Assembly (NCBI GenBank): GCA_028752905.1
Contig: JAQNBH010000013.1
Coordinates: forward strand, 21,263,477-21,327,476
Direction of reading: 5' to 3'
DNA: 64,000 nucleotides
Source of the DNA: Cladorhizidae sp. MBARI D1340-BT2
Taxonomy: Eukaryota; Porifera; Demospongiae; Poecilosclerida; Cladorhizidae
Shown: positions 25,249 through 39,527 of the stretch, piece after piece
Layout: every line of letters begins with the position of its first letter
Position numbering within the stretch: the first letter of the stretch is position 1
Notes under the pieces: generated by a model
The model's database searches: none
Seen by the model: only the letters and a program-made list of their open reading frames with translations
What the model was told of the DNA's origin: nothing
Translations under genes and position numbers: made by a program

Positions 25249-26344
25249 ATCAAGATAGAGAACACATAATGAAACCTATCATTCGAATCATATCAAGTCC
25301 ATTACAGTGAAGTTTGCAGAATATTATGGATGTTTGATATCAACAGAGAGCACAGGGAGAGACCAATCTTAATAGCTATATATCAAGTTTATTCAGTGAA
25401 GTGTGGAGAATCTATGAAGCTAACCTGTCTAGCATCAAGATAGAGAACACATAGAGAAACCTATCATTCGAGTCATATCAAGTCCATTACAGTGAAGTAT
25501 GCATAATAAATGGGTTTTTGGTATCAACAGAGAGCACAGAGAGAGACCTGTCTTAATAGCTATATATCAATGAAGTTTGGAGAATCCATGAAGCTAACAT
25601 ATTTAGCATCAAGAGAGAGCAGAGAGAAACCTATCTTGTGATTCTATCAAGTCCATTACTGTGAAGTATGCAGAATATACGGATGTTTGGTATCAAGAGA
25701 GAGAACAGAGAGAGGCCTACCTTTAGAGCTATATATCAAGTCTATTAATTGAAGTGTAGAGAATCTATGAAGCTAACATGTTTAGCACAAGATAGAGAAC
25801 ACTGAGAGATACCTATCTTGCAAGTCCATTACAGTGAAGGGTGCAGAATATATGGATGTTTGGTATCAAGAGAGAGCACTTAGAGAGTCCTATCTTAATA
25901 GCTATACATCAAGTCTATTCAGTGAAGTGTGGATAATCTACGAAGCTAACATGTTTACCATCAAGTAAGAGTACAATTCATAACTGCCCTAATTAACAAG
26001 ACCAAAGTCCCAGATTTTGTCAACTGATAGAGAAGGCCCTTATCTGCAACATATCAACAGATTATCAATAAATGTAGTGGTTTTTCACTGGCAGGCCACC
26101 GCTTTGGCAACTGGAAAACGCCAGGAAATATCGCAAACCTTACCACTTCAAATCGTCATAACTTGCTAATACTTAGAGTACTCAAAAATGTGGCACGTAC
26201 AAAAGACAGATAATTAGAAGGGCTATCCGGTGATATAAAAATTATCTTTTTGGGGTAAAGTGTAGAACAGTTATGAGCTTTACGGCAAAAAAACAAGATT
26301 TTTGGGGGGAAAATGAGAAACATATAGTCCAAATTAGGGCAAAT
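25249..26344. repeat. Unit U19, type S (1096 bp)
   Basis: Monomers 25249-25959, hybrid core 25960-26344 with caaaaatgtggcacg, tctttttggggtaaag and atagtccaaatt. The second copy of duplication A starts in this core at about 26191. Confidence 0.9.
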
Positions 26345-27440
26345 ATCAAGATAGAGAACACATAATGAAACCTATCATTCGAATCATATCAAGTCCATTA
26401 CAGTGAAGTTTGCAGAATATTATGGATGTTTGATATCAACAGAGAGCACAGGGAGAGACCAATCTTAATAGCTATATATCAAGTTTATTCAGTGAAGTGT
26501 GGAGAATCTATGAAGCTAACCTGTCTAGCATCAAGATAGAGAACACATAGAGAAACCTATCATTCGAGTCATATCAAGTCCATTACAGTGAAGTATGCAT
26601 AATAAATGGGTTTTTGGTATCAACAGAGAGCACAGAGAGAGACCTGTCTTAATAGCTATATATCAATGAAGTTTGGAGAATCCATGAAGCTAACATATTT
26701 AGCATCAAGAGAGAGCAGAGAGAAACCTATCTTGTGATTCTATCAAGTCCATTACTGTGAAGTATGCAGAATATACGGATGTTTGGTATCAAGAGAGAGA
26801 ACAGAGAGAGGCCTACCTTTAGAGCTATATATCAAGTCTATTAATTGAAGTGTAGAGAATCTATGAAGCTAACATGTTTAGCACAAGATAGAGAACACTG
26901 AGAGATACCTATCTTGCAAGTCCATTACAGTGAAGGGTGCAGAATATATGGATGTTTGGTATCAAGAGAGAGCACTTAGAGAGTCCTATCTTAATAGCTA
27001 TACATCAAGTCTATTCAGTGAAGTGTGGATAATCTACGAAGCTAACATGTTTACCATCAAGTAAGAGTACAATTCATAACTGCCCTAATTAACAAGACCA
27101 AAGTCCCAGATTTTGTCAACTGATAGAGAAGGCCCTTATCTGCAACATATCAACAGATTATCAATAAATGTAGTGGTTTTTCACTGGCAGGCCACCGCTT
27201 TGGCAACTGGAAAACGCCAGGAAATATCGCAAACCTTACCACTTCAAATCGTCATAACTTGCTAATACTTAGAGTACTCAAACTTTTGGCACGTACAAAA
27301 GACAGATAATTAGAAGGGCTATCCGGTGATATAAAAATTATCTTTTTTGGGTAAAGTGTAGAACAGTTATGAGCTTTACGGCAAAAAAACAAGATTTTTG
27401 GGGGGAAAATGAGAAACATATAGTCCAAATTAGGGCAAAT
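26345..27440. repeat. Unit U20, type S (1096 bp)
   Basis: Monomers 26345-27055, hybrid core 27056-27440 with caaatcgtcataac, caaacttttggc and atagtccaaatt, as in U11. Confidence 0.9.
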
Positions 27441-28536
27441 ATCAAGATAGAGAACACATAATGAAACCTATCATTCGAATCATATCAAGTCCATTACAGT
27501 GAAGTTTGCAGAATATTATGGATGTTTGATATCAACAGAGAGCACAGGGAGAGACCAATCTTAATAGCTATATATCAAGTTTATTCAGTGAAGTGTGGAG
27601 AATCTATGAAGCTAACCTGTCTAGCATCAAGATAGAGAACACATAGAGAAACCTATCATTCGAGTCATATCAAGTCCATTACAGTGAAGTATGCATAATA
27701 AATGGGTTTTTGGTATCAACAGAGAGCACAGAGAGAGACCTGTCTTAATAGCTATATATCAATGAAGTTTGGAGAATCCATGAAGCTAACATATTTAGCA
27801 TCAAGAGAGAGCAGAGAGAAACCTATCTTGTGATTCTATCAAGTCCATTACTGTGAAGTATGCAGAATATACGGATGTTTGGTATCAAGAGAGAGAACAG
27901 AGAGAGGCCTACCTTTAGAGCTATATATCAAGTCTATTAATTGAAGTGTAGAGAATCTATGAAGCTAACATGTTTAGCACAAGATAGAGAACACTGAGAG
28001 ATACCTATCTTGCAAGTCCATTACAGTGAAGGGTGCAGAATATATGGATGTTTGGTATCAAGAGAGAGCACTTAGAGAGTCCTATCTTAATAGCTATACA
28101 TCAAGTCTATTCAGTGAAGTGTGGATAATCTACGAAGCTAACATGTTTACCATCAAGTAAGAGTACAATTCATAACTGCCCTAATTAACAAGACCAAAGT
28201 CCCAGATTTTGTCAACTGATAGAGAAGGCCCTTATCTGCAACATATCAACAGATTATCAATAAATGTAGTGGTTTTTCACTGGCAGGCCACCGCTTTGGC
28301 AACTGGAAAACGCCAGGAAATATCGCAAACCTTACCACTTCAAATCGTCATAACTTGCTAATACTTAGAGTACTCAAAAATGTGGCACGTACAAAAGACA
28401 GATAATTAGAAGGGCTATCCGGTGATATAAAAATTATCTTTTTTGGGTAAAGTGTAGAACAGTTATGAGCTTTACGGCAAAAAAACAAGATTTTTGGGGG
28501 GAAAATGAGAAACATATAGACCAAATTAGGGCAAAT
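27441..28536. repeat. Unit U21, type S (1096 bp)
   Basis: Monomers 27441-28151, hybrid core 28152-28536 with caaaaatgtggcacg and atagaccaaatt, as in U12. Confidence 0.9.
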
Positions 28537-29629
28537 ATCAAGATAGAGAACACATAATGAAACCTATCATTCGAATCATATCAAGTCCATTACAGTGAAG
28601 TTTGCAGAATATTATGGATGTTTGATATCAACAGAGAGCACAGGGAGAGACCAATCTTAATAGCTATATATCAAGTTTATTCAGTGAAGTGTGGAGAATC
28701 TATGAAGCTAACCTGTCTAGCATCAAGATAGAGAACACATAGAGAAACCTATCATTCGAGTCATATCAAGTCCATTACAGTGAAGTATGCATAATAAATG
28801 TTTTTTTTGTATCAACAGAGAGCACAGAGAGAGACCTGTCTTAATAGCTATATATCAATGAAGTTTGGAGAATCCATGAAGCTAACATATTTAGCATCAA
28901 GAGAGAGCAGAGAGAAACCTATCTTGTGATTCTATCAAGTCCATTACTGTGAAGTATGCAGAATATACGGATGTTTGGTATCAAGAGAGAGAACAGAGAG
29001 AGGCCTACCTTTAGAGCTATATATCAAGTCTATTAATTGAAGTGTAGAGAATCTATGAAGCTAACATGTTTAGCACAAGATAGAGAACACTGAGAGATAC
29101 CTATCTTGCAAGTCCATTACAGTGAAGTGTGCAGAATATATGGATGTTTGTATCAAGAGAGAGCACTTAGAGAGTCCTATGTTAATAGCTTTACATCAAG
29201 TCTATTCAGTGAAGTGTGGATAATCTACGAAGCTAACATGTTTAGCATCAAGTAAGAGTACAATTCATAACTGCCCTAATTAACAAGACCATGTCCCAGA
29301 TTTTGTCAACTGATAGAGAAGGCCCTTATCTGCAACATGTCAACAGATTATCAATAAATGTAGTGGTTTTTCACTGGCAGGCAACCGCTTTGGCAACTGG
29401 AAAACGCCAGGAAATATCGCAAACCTTACCACTTCAAATCACCATAACTTGCTAATACTTAGAGTACTCAAACTTTTGGCACGTACAAAAGACAGATAAT
29501 TAGAAGGGCTATCCGGTGATATAAAAATTATCTTTTTTGGGTAAAGTGTAGAACAGTTATGAGCTTTACGGCAAAAAAACAAGATTTTTGGGGGAAAATG
29601 AGAAACATATAGTCCAAATTAGGGCAAAT
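28537..29629. repeat. Unit U22, type S' (1093 bp)
   Basis: Monomers 28537-29246 with the m7/dimer junction, beta core 29247-29629 (G5). Counterpart of U13. Confidence 0.9.
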
Positions 29630-31291
29630 ATCAAGATAGAGAACACATAATGAAACCTATCATTCGAATCATATCAAGTCCATTACAGTGAAGTTTGCAG
29701 AATATTATGGATGTTTGATATCAACAGAGAGCACAGGGAGAGACCAATCTTAATAGCTATATATCAAGTTTATTCAGTGAAGTGTGGAGAATCTATGAAG
29801 CTAACCTGTCTAGCATCAAGATAGAGAACACATAGAGAAACCTATCATTCGAGTCATATCAAGTCCATTACAGTGAAGTATGCATAATAAATGGGTTTTT
29901 GGTATCAACAGAGAGCACAGAGAGAGACCTGTCTTAATAGCTATATATCAATGAAGTTTGGAGAATCCATGAAGCTAACATATTTAGCATCAAGAGAGAG
30001 CAGAGAGAAACCTATCTTGTGATTCTATCAAGTCCATTACTGTGAAGTATGCAAAATATACGGATGTTTGGTATCAAGAGAGAGAACAGAGAGAGGCCTA
30101 CCTTTAGAGCTATATATCAAGTCTATTAATTGAAGTGTAGAGAATCTATGAAGCTAACATGTTTAGCACAAGATAGAGAACACTGAGAGATACCTATCTT
30201 GCAAGTCCATTACAGTGAAGGGTGCAGAATATATGGATGTTTGGTATCAAGAGAGAGCACTTAGAGAGTCCTATCTTAATAGCTATACATCAAGTCTATT
30301 CAGTGAAGTGTGGATAATCTACGAAGCTAACATGTTTACCATCAAGTAAGAGTACAATTCATAACTGCCCTAATTAACAAGACCAAAGTCCCAGATTTTG
30401 TCAACTGATAGAGAAGGCCCTTATCTGCAACATATCAACAGATTATCAATAAATGTAGTGGTTTTTCACTGGCAGGCCACCGCTTTGGCAACTGGAAAAC
30501 GCCAGGAAATATCGCAAACCTTACCACTTTAAATCACCATAACTTGCTAATACTTAGAGTACTCAAAAATTTGGCACATACAAAAGACAGATAATTAGAA
30601 GGGCTATCAGGTGATATAAAAATTATCTTTTTTGGATAAAGTTTAGAAAAGTTATGAGCTTTACGGCAAAAAAAAAAATTTTTGGGGGGAAAATGAGAAA
30701 CATATAGACCAAATTAGGGCAAATATCAAGATAGAGAACACATAATGAAACCTATCATTCGAATCATATCAAGTCCATTACAGTGAAGTGTGCTGAATAT
30801 ATGGATGTTTGTATCAAGAGAGAGCACTTAGAGAGTCCTATGTTAATAGCTTTACATCAAGTCTATTCAGTGAAGTGTGGATAATCTACGAAGCTAACAT
30901 GTTTAGCATCAAGTAAGAGTACAATTCATAACTGCCCTAATTAACAAGACCATGTCCCAGATTTTGTCAACTGATAGAGAAGGCCCTTATCTGCAACATG
31001 TCAACAGATTATCAATAAATGTAGTGGTTTTTCACTGGCAGGCAACCGCTTTGGCAACTGGAAAACGCCAGGAAATATCGCAAACCTTACCACTTCAAAT
31101 CACCATAACTTGCTAATACTTAGAGTACTCAAACTTTTGGCACGTACAAAAGACAGATAATTAGAAGGGCTATCCGGTGATATAAAAATTATCTTTTTTG
31201 GGTAAAGTGTAGAACAGTTATGAGCTTTACGGCAAAAAAACAAGATTTTTGGGGGGAAAATGAGAAACATATAGTCCAAATTAGGGCAAAT
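29630..31291. repeat. Unit U23, type L (1662 bp)
   Basis: Monomers 29630-30340, alpha core 30341-30724 with ggcacatacaaaag and the g-less A-tract, short dimer 30725-30907, beta core 30908-31291. Counterpart of U14. It is the last L unit with a ggcaaccgc beta core. Confidence 0.9.
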
Positions 31292-32386
31292 ATCAAGATA
31301 GAGAACACATAATGAAACCTATCATTCGAATCATATCAAGTCCATTACAGTGAAGTTTGCAGAATATTATGGATGTTTGATATCAACAGAGAGCACAGGG
31401 AGAGACCAATCTTAATAGCTATATATCAAGTTTATTCAGTGAAGTGTGGAGAATCTATGAAGCTAACCTGTCTAGCATCAAGATAGAGAACACATAGAGA
31501 AACCTATCATTCGAGTCATATCAAGTCCATTACAGTGAAGTATGCATAATAAATGGGTTTTTGGTATCAACAGAGAGCACAGAGAGAGACCTGTCTTAAT
31601 AGCTATATATCAATGAAGTTTGGAGAATCCATGAAGCTAACATATTTAGCATCAAGAGAGAGCAGAGAGAAACCTATCTTGTGATTCTATCAAGTCCATT
31701 ACTGTGAAGTATGCAGAATATACGGATGTTTGGTATCAAGAGAGAGAACAGAGAGAGGCCTACCTTTAGAGCTATATATCAAGTCTATTAATTGAAGTGT
31801 AGAGAATCTATGAAGCTAACATGTTTAGCACAAGATAGAGAACACTGAGAGATACCTATCTTGCAAGTCCATTACAGTGAAGGGTGCAGAATATATGGAT
31901 GTTTGGTATCAAGAGAGAGCACTTAGAGAGTCCTATCTTAATAGCTATACATCAAGTCTATTCAGTGAAGTGTGGATAATCTACGAAGCTAACATGTTTA
32001 CCATCAAGTAAGAGTACAATTCATAACTGCCCTAATTAACAAGACCAAAGTCCCAGATTTTGTCAACTGATAGAGAAGGCCCTTATCTGCAACATGTCAA
32101 CAGATTATCAATAAATGTAGTGGTTTTTCACTGGCAGGCAACCGCTTTGGCAACTGGAAAACGCCAGGAAATATCGCAAACCTTACCACTTCAAATCACC
32201 ATAACTTGCTAATACTTAGAGTACTCAAACTTTTGGCACGTACAAAAGACAGATAATTAGAAGGGCTATCCGGTGATATAAAAATTATCTTTTTTGGGTA
32301 AAGTGTAGAACAGTTATGAGCTTTACGGCAAAAAAACAAGATTTTTGGGGGAAAATGAGAAACATATAGTCCAAATTAGGGCAAAT
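31292..32386. repeat. Unit U24, S-type with alpha/beta switch early in core (1095 bp)
   Basis: Monomers 31292-32002, core 32003-32386. The core is alpha up to gaccaaagtccc, then beta from aacatgtcaac onward (ggcaaccgc, caaacttttggc, G5). The crossover point therefore differs from that in other S cores. Confidence 0.9.
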
Positions 32387-33482
32387 ATCAAGATAGAGAA
32401 CACATAATGAAACCTATCATTCGAATCATATCAAGTCCATTACAGTGAAGTTTGCAGAATATTATGGATGTTTGATATCAACAGAGAGCACAGGGAGAGA
32501 CCAATCTTAATAGCTATATATCAAGTTTATTCAGTGAAGTGTGGAGAATCTATGAAGCTAACCTGTCTAGCATCAAGATAGAGAACACATAGAGAAACCT
32601 ATCATTCGAGTCATATGAAGTCCATTACAGTGAAGTATGCATAATAAATGGGTTTTTGGTATCAACAGAGAGCACAGAGAGAGACCTGTCTTAATAGCTA
32701 TATATCAATGAAGTTTGGAGAATCCATGAAGCTAACATATTTAGCATCAAGAGAGAGCAGAGAGAAACCTATCTTGTGATTCTATCAAGTCCATTACTGT
32801 GAAGTATGCAAAATATACGGATGTTTGGTATCAAGAGAGAGAACAGAGAGAGGCCTACCTTTAGAGCTATATATCAAGTCTATTAATTGAAGTGTAGAGA
32901 ATCTATGAAGCTAACATGTTTAGCACAAGATAGAGAACACTGAGAGATACCTATCTTGCAAGTCCATTACAGTGAAGGGTGCAGAATATATGGATGTTTG
33001 GTATCAAGAGAGAGCACTTAGAGAGTCCTATCTTAATAGCTATACATCAAGTCTATTCAGTGAAGTGTGGATAATCTACGAAGCTAACATGTTTACCATC
33101 AAGTAAGAGTACAATTCATAACTGCCCTAATTAACAAGACCAAAGTCCCAGATTTTGTCAACTGATAGAGAAGGCCCTTATCTGCAACATATCAACAGAT
33201 TATCAATAAATGTAGTGGTTTTTCACTGGCAGGCCACCGCTTTGGCAACTGGAAAACGCCAGGAAATATCGCAAACCTTACCACTTCAAATCGTCATAAC
33301 TTGCTAATACTTAGAGTACTCAAAAATGTGGCACGTACAAAAGACAGATAATTAGAAGGGCTATCCGGTGATATAAAAATTATCTTTTTTGGGTAAAGTG
33401 TAGAACAGTTATGAGCTTTACGGCAAAAAAACAATATTTTTGGGGGGAAAATGAGAAACATATAGACCAAATTAGGGCAAAT
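32387..33482. repeat. Unit U25, type S (1096 bp)
   Basis: Monomers 32387-33097, hybrid core 33098-33482 with caatatttttgg. m3 has a private tcatatgaagtcc. Confidence 0.9.
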
Positions 33483-34578
33483 ATCAAGATAGAGAACACA
33501 TAATGAAACCTATCATTCGAATCATATCAAGTCCATTACAGTGAAGTTTGCAGAATATTATGGATGTTTGATATCAACAGAGAGCACAGGGAGAGACCAA
33601 TCTTAATAGCTATATATCAAGTTTATTCAGTGAAGTGTGGAGAATCTATGAAGCTAACCTGTCTAGCATCAAGATAGAGAACACATAGAGAAACCTATCA
33701 TTCGAGTCATATCAAGTCCATTACAGTGAAGTATGCATAATAAATGTTTTTTTTGTATCAACAGAGAGCACAGAGAGAGACCTGTCTTAATAGCTATATA
33801 TCAATGAAGTTTGGAGAATCCATGAAGCTAACATATTTAGCATCAAGAGAGAGCAGAGAGAAACCTATCTTGTGATTCTATCAAGTCCATTACTGTGAAT
33901 TATGCAGAATATACGGATGTTTGGTATCAAGAGAGAGAACAGAGAGAGGCCTACCTTTAGAGCTATATATCAAGTCTATTAATTGAAGTGTAGAGAATCT
34001 ATGAAGCTAACATGTTTAGCACAAGATAGAGAACACTGAGAGATACCTATCTTGCAAGTCCATTACAGTGAAGTGTGCAGAATATATGGATGTTTGGTAT
34101 CAAGAGAGAGCACTTAGAGAGTCCTATCTTAATAGCTATACATCAACTCTATTCAGTGAAGTGTGGATAATCTACGAAGCTAACATGTTTAGCATCAAGT
34201 AAGAGTACAATTCATAACTGCCCTAATTAACAAGACCAAAGTCCCAGATTTTGTCAACTGATAGAGAAGGCCCTTATCTCCAACATGTCAACAGATTATC
34301 AATAAATGTAGTGGTTTTTCACTGGCAGGCAACCGCTTTGGCAACTGGAAAACGCCAGGAAATATCGCAAACCTTACCACTTCAAATCACCATAACTTGC
34401 TAATACTTAGAGTACTCAAACTTTTGGCACGTACAAAAGACAGATAATTAGAAGGGCTATCCGGTGATATAAAAATTATCTTTTTTGGGTAAAGTGTAGA
34501 ACAGTTATGAGCTTTACGGCAAAAAAACAAGATTTTTGGGGGGAAAATGAGAAACATATAGTCCAAATTAGGGCAAAT
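33483..34578. repeat. Unit U26, type S with unusual hybrid core (1096 bp)
   Basis: Monomers 33483-34193, core 34194-34578. Shares gtgaattatgcag, acatcaactctattc and tctccaacatgtcaac with U17. It is the last core carrying ggcaaccgc; all beta-type cores to the right have ggccaccgc. Confidence 0.9.
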
Positions 34579-35674
34579 ATCAAGATAGAGAACACATAAT
34601 GAAACCTATCATTCGAATCATATCAAGTCCATTACAGTGAAGTTTGCAGAATATTATGGATGTTTGATATCAACAGAGAGCACAGGGAGAGACCAATCTT
34701 AATAGCTATATATCAAGTTTATTCAGTGAAGTGTGGAGAATCTATGAAGCTAACCTGTCTAGCATCAAGATAGAGAACACATAGAGAAACCTATCATTCG
34801 AGTCATATCAAGTCCATTACAGTGAAGTATGCATAATAAATGGGTTTTTGGTATCAACAGAGAGCACAGAGAGAGACCTGTCTTAATAGCTATATATCAA
34901 TGAAGTTTGGAGAATCCATGAAGCTAACATATTTAGCATCAAGAGAGAGCAGAGAGAAACCTATCTTGTGATTCTATCAAGTCCATTACTGTGAAGTATG
35001 CAGAATATACGGATGTTTGGTATCAAGAGAGAGAACAGAGAGAGGCCTACCTTTAGAGCTATATATCAAGTCTATTAATTGAAGTGTAGAGAATCTATGA
35101 AGCTAACATGTTTAGCACAAGATAGAGAACACTGAGAGATACCTATCTTGCAAGTCCATTACAGTGAAGGGTGCAGAATATATGGATGTTTGGTATCAAG
35201 AGAGAGCACTTAGAGAGTCCTATCTTAATAGCTATACATCAAGTCTATTCAGTGAAGTGTGGATAATCTACGAAGCTAACATGTTTACCATCAAGTAAGA
35301 GTACAATTCATAACTGCCCTAATTAACAAGACCAAAGTCCCAGATTTTGTCAACTGATAGAGAAGGCCCTTATCTGCAACATATCAACAGATTATCAATA
35401 AATGTAGTGGTTTTTCACTGGCAGGCCACCGCTTTGGCAACTGGAAAACGCCAGGAAATATCGCAAACCTTACCACTTCAAATCGTCATAACTTGCTAAT
35501 ACTTAGAGTACTCAAAAATGTGGCACGTACAAAAGACAGATAATTAGAAGGGCTATCCGGTGATATAAAAATTATCTTTTTTGGGTAAAGTGTAGAACAG
35601 TTATGAGCTTTACGGCAAAAAAACAAGATTTTTGGGGGGGAAATGAGAAACATATAGACCAAATTAGGGCAAAT
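34579..35674. repeat. Unit U27, type S (1096 bp)
   Basis: Monomers 34579-35289, hybrid core 35290-35674 with caaaaatgtggcacg and, for the first time, a G7 tract (gggggggaaatg) that becomes common to the right. Confidence 0.9.
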
Positions 35675-37337
35675 ATCAAGATAGAGAACACATAATGAAA
35701 CCTATCATTCGAATCATATCAAGTCCATTACAGTGAAGTTTGCAGAATATTATGGATGTTTGATATCAACAGAGAGCACAGGGAGAGACCAATCTTAATA
35801 GCTATATATCAAGTTTATTCAGTGAAGTGTGGAGAATCTATGAAGCTAACCTGTCTAGCATCAAGATAGAGAACACATAGAGAAACCTATCATTCGAGTC
35901 ATATCAAGTCCATTACAGTGAAGTATGCATAATAAATGTTTTTTTTGTATCAACAGAGAGCACAGAGAGAGACCTGTCTTAATAGCTATATATCAATGAA
36001 GTTTGGAGAATCCATGAAGCTAACATATTTAGCATCAAGAGAGAGCAGAGAGAAACCTATCTTGTGATTCTATCAAGTCCATTACTGTGAAGTATGCAGA
36101 ATATACGGATGTTTGGTATCAAGAGAGAGAACAGAGAGAGGCCTACCTTTAGAGCTATATATCAAGTCTATTAATTGAAGTGTAGAGAATCTATGAAGCT
36201 AACATGTTTAGCACAAGATAGAGAACACTGAGAGATACCTATCTTGCAAGTCCATTACAGTGAAGTGTGCAGAATATATGGATGTTTGGTATCAAGAGAG
36301 AGCACTTAGAGAGTCCTATCTTAATAGCTATACATCAACTCTATTCAGTGAAGTGTGGATAATCTACGAAGCTAACATGTTTACCATCAAGTAAGAGTAC
36401 AATTCATAACTGCCCTAATTAACAAGACCAAAGTCCCAGATTTTGTCAACTGATAGAGAAGGCCCTTATCTGCAACATATCAACAGATTATCAATAAATG
36501 TAGTGGTTTTTCACTGGCAGGCCACCGCTTTGGCAACTGGAAAACGCCAGGAAATATCGCAAACCTTACCACTTCAAATCACCATAACTTGCTAATACTT
36601 AGAGTACTCAAACTTTTGGCACGTATAAAAGACAGATAATTAGAAGGGCTATCCGGTGATATAAAAATTATCTTTTTTGGGTAAAGTGTAGAACAGTTAT
36701 GAGCTTTACGGCCAAAAAACAAGATTTTTGGGGGGAAAATGAGAAACATATAGACCAAATTAGGGCAAATATCAAGATAGAGAACACATAATGAAACCTA
36801 TCATTCGAATCATATCAAGTCCATTACAGTGAAGTGTGCAGAATATATGGATGTTTGTATCAAGAAAGAGCACTTAGAGAGTCCTATCTTAATAGCTTTA
36901 CATCAAGTCTATTCAGTGAAGTGTGGATAATCTACGAAGCTAACATGTTTAGCATCAAGTAAGAGTACAATTCATAACTGCCCTAATTAACAAGACCATG
37001 TCCCAGATTTTGTCAACTGATAGAGAAGGCCCTTATCTGCAACATGTCAACAGATTATCAATAAATGTAGTGGTTTTTCACTGGCAGGCCACCGCTTTGG
37101 CAACTGGAAAACGCCAGGAAATATCGCAAACCTTACCACTTCAAATCACCATAACTTGCTAATACTTAGAGTACTCAAACTTTTGGCACGTATAAAAGAC
37201 AGATAATTAGAAGGGCTATCCGGTGATATAAAAATTATCTTTTTTGGGTAAAGTGTAGAACAGTTATGAGCTTTACGGCCAAAAAACAAGATTTTTGGGG
37301 GGGAAATGAGAAACATATAGACCAAATTAGGGCAAAT
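35675..37337. repeat. Unit U28, type L, start of the right-hand domain (1663 bp)
   Basis: Monomers 35675-36385, core 36386-36770, short dimer 36771-36953, core 36954-37337. Both cores share cacgtataaaagac and acggccaaaaaac, so they were homogenised with each other. The dimer has atcaagaaagagcac and cctatcttaatagctttac instead of the left-domain forms. Confidence 0.9.
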
Positions 37338-38433
37338 ATCAAGATAGAGAACACATAATGAAACCTATCATTCGAATCATATCAAGTCCATTACAGTGAA
37401 GTTTGCAGAATATTATGGATGTTTGATATCAACAGAGAGCACAGGGAGAGACCAATCTTAATAGCTATATATCAAGTTTATTCAGTGAAGTGTGGAGAAT
37501 CTATGAAGCTAACCTGTCTAGCATCAAGATAGAGAACACATAGAGAAACCTATCATTCGAGTCATATCAAGTCCATTACAGTGAAGTATGCATAATAAAT
37601 GGGTTTTTGGTATCAACAGAGAGCACAGAGAGAGACCTGTCTTAATAGCTATATATCAATGAAGTTTGGAGAATCCATGAAGCTAACATATTTAGCATCA
37701 AGAGAGAGCAGAGAGAAACCTATCTTGTGATTCTATCAAGTCCATTACTGTGAAGTATGCAGAATATACGGATGTTTGGTATCAAGAGAGAGAACAGAGA
37801 GAGGCCTACCTTTAGAGCTATATATCAAGTCTATTAATTGAAGTGTAGAGAATCTATGAAGCTAACATGTTTAGCACAAGATAGAGAACACTGAGAGATA
37901 CCTATCTTGCAAGTCCATTACAGTGAAGGGTGCAGAATATATGGATGTTTGGTATCAAGAGAGAGCACTTAGAGAGTCCTATCTTAATAGCTATACATCA
38001 AGTCTATTCAGTGAAGTGTGGATAATCTACGAAGCTAACATGTTTACCATCAAGTAAGAGTACAATTCATAACTGCCCTAATTAACAAGACCAAAGTCCC
38101 AGATTTTGTCAACTGATAGAGAAGGCCCTTATCTGCAACATATCAACAGATTATCAATAAATGTAGTGGTTTTTCACTGGCAGGCCACCGCTTTGGCAAC
38201 TGGAAAACGCCAGGAAATATCGCAAACCTTACCACTTCAAATCGCCATAACTTGCTAATACTTAGAGTACTCAAAAATGTGGCACTTACAAAAGACAGAT
38301 AATTAGAAGGGCTATCCGGTGATATAAAAATTATCTTTTTTGGGTAAAGTGTAGAACAGTTATGAGCTTTACGGCAAAAAAACAAGATTTTTGGGGGGGA
38401 AATGAGAAACATATAGACCAAATTAGGGCAAAT
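37338..38433. repeat. Unit U29, type S with gamma core (1096 bp)
   Basis: Monomers 37338-38048, core 38049-38433. The gamma core has caaatcgccataac, tggcacttac and G7, which leaves a 92-codon minus-strand frame open; it recurs in U31, U35, U41 and U45 and is followed by a D unit each time. Confidence 0.9.
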
Positions 38434-39527
38434 ATCAAGATAGAGAACACATAATGAAACCTATCATTCGAATCATATCAAGTCCATTACAGTGAAGTGT
38501 GCAGAATATATGGATGTTTGTATCAAGAGAGAGCACTTAGAGAGTCCTATCTTAATAGCTTTACATCAAGTCTATTCAGTGAAGTGTGGATAATCTACGA
38601 AGCTAACATGTTTAGCATCAAGATAGAGAACACATAGAGAAACCTATCCTTCGAGTCATATCAAGTCCATTACAGTGAAGTGTGCATAATAAATGGATTT
38701 TTGGTATCAACAGAGAGCACAGAGAGAGACCTGTCTTAATAGCTATATATCAATGAAGTTTGGAGAATCCATGAAGCTTACATATTTAGCATCAAGAGAG
38801 AGCAGAGAGAAACCTATCTTGTGATTCTATCAAGTCCATTACTGTGAAGTATGCAGAATATACAGATGTTTGGTATCAAGAGAGAGAACAGAGAGAGGAC
38901 TACCTTTAGAGCTATATATCAAGTCTATTAATTGAAGTGTAGAGAATCTATGAAGCTAACATGTTTAGCTCAAGATAGAGAACACTGAGAGATACCTATC
39001 TTGCAAGTCCATTACAGTGAAGTGTGCAGAATATATGGATGTTTGATATCAAGAGAGAGCACTTAGAGAGTCCTATCTTAATAGCTATACATCAAGTCTA
39101 TTCAGTGAAGTGTGGATAATCTACGAAGCTAACATGTTTAGCATCAAGTAAGAGTACAATTCATAACTGCCCTAATTAACAAGACCAAAGTCCCAGATTT
39201 TGTCAACTGATAGAGAAGGCCCTTATCTGCAACATATCAACAGATTATCAATAAATGTAGTGGTTTTTCACTGGCAGGCCACCGCTTTGGCAACTGGAAA
39301 ACGCCAGGAAATATCGCAAACCTTACCACTTCAAATCACCATAACTTGCTAATACTTAGAGTACTCAAAAATTTGGCACGTACAAAAGACAGATAATTAG
39401 AAGGGCTATCCGGTGATATAAAAATTATCTTTTTTGGATAAAGTTTAGAAAAGTTATGAGCTTTACGGCAAAAAAACAAGATTTTTGGGGGGAAAATGAG
39501 AAACATATAGACCAAATTAGGGCAAAT
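38434..39527. repeat. Unit U30, type D (1094 bp)
   Basis: Short dimer 38434-38616 joined directly to m3-m8 (38617-39142), then core 39143-39527. m1-m2 are replaced by the short dimer, with no core between. Markers: tatccttcgagtc (m3), gaagcttacatat (m4), atacagatg (m5), gaggactacc (m6), agctcaagatag (m7). Confidence 0.9.

Larger units (their letters stand above)
26191..35516. repeat. Segmental duplication A, copy 2 (about 9.3 kb)
   Basis: Second copy of 15767-25090. Same unit order (S, S, S', L, S-type, S, S, S) except for the patch 31883-32050, where ordinary m7-m8 and an alpha core start replace the S' junction. Other differences noticed: tcatatgaagtcc (about 32612) and gcaaaatatacgg (about 32809) in U25, and G8/T variants. 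Confidence 0.8.

Noticed and set aside
38143..38421. 92-codon minus-strand open frame, repeated at 40244, 45151, 53988 and 60225
   Set aside because: It spans part of the gamma core and exists only where G7 and other small variants keep the frame open; most of the 65 cores break it with 1-bp indels. The product is rich in serine, phenylalanine and lysine with no recognisable domain.
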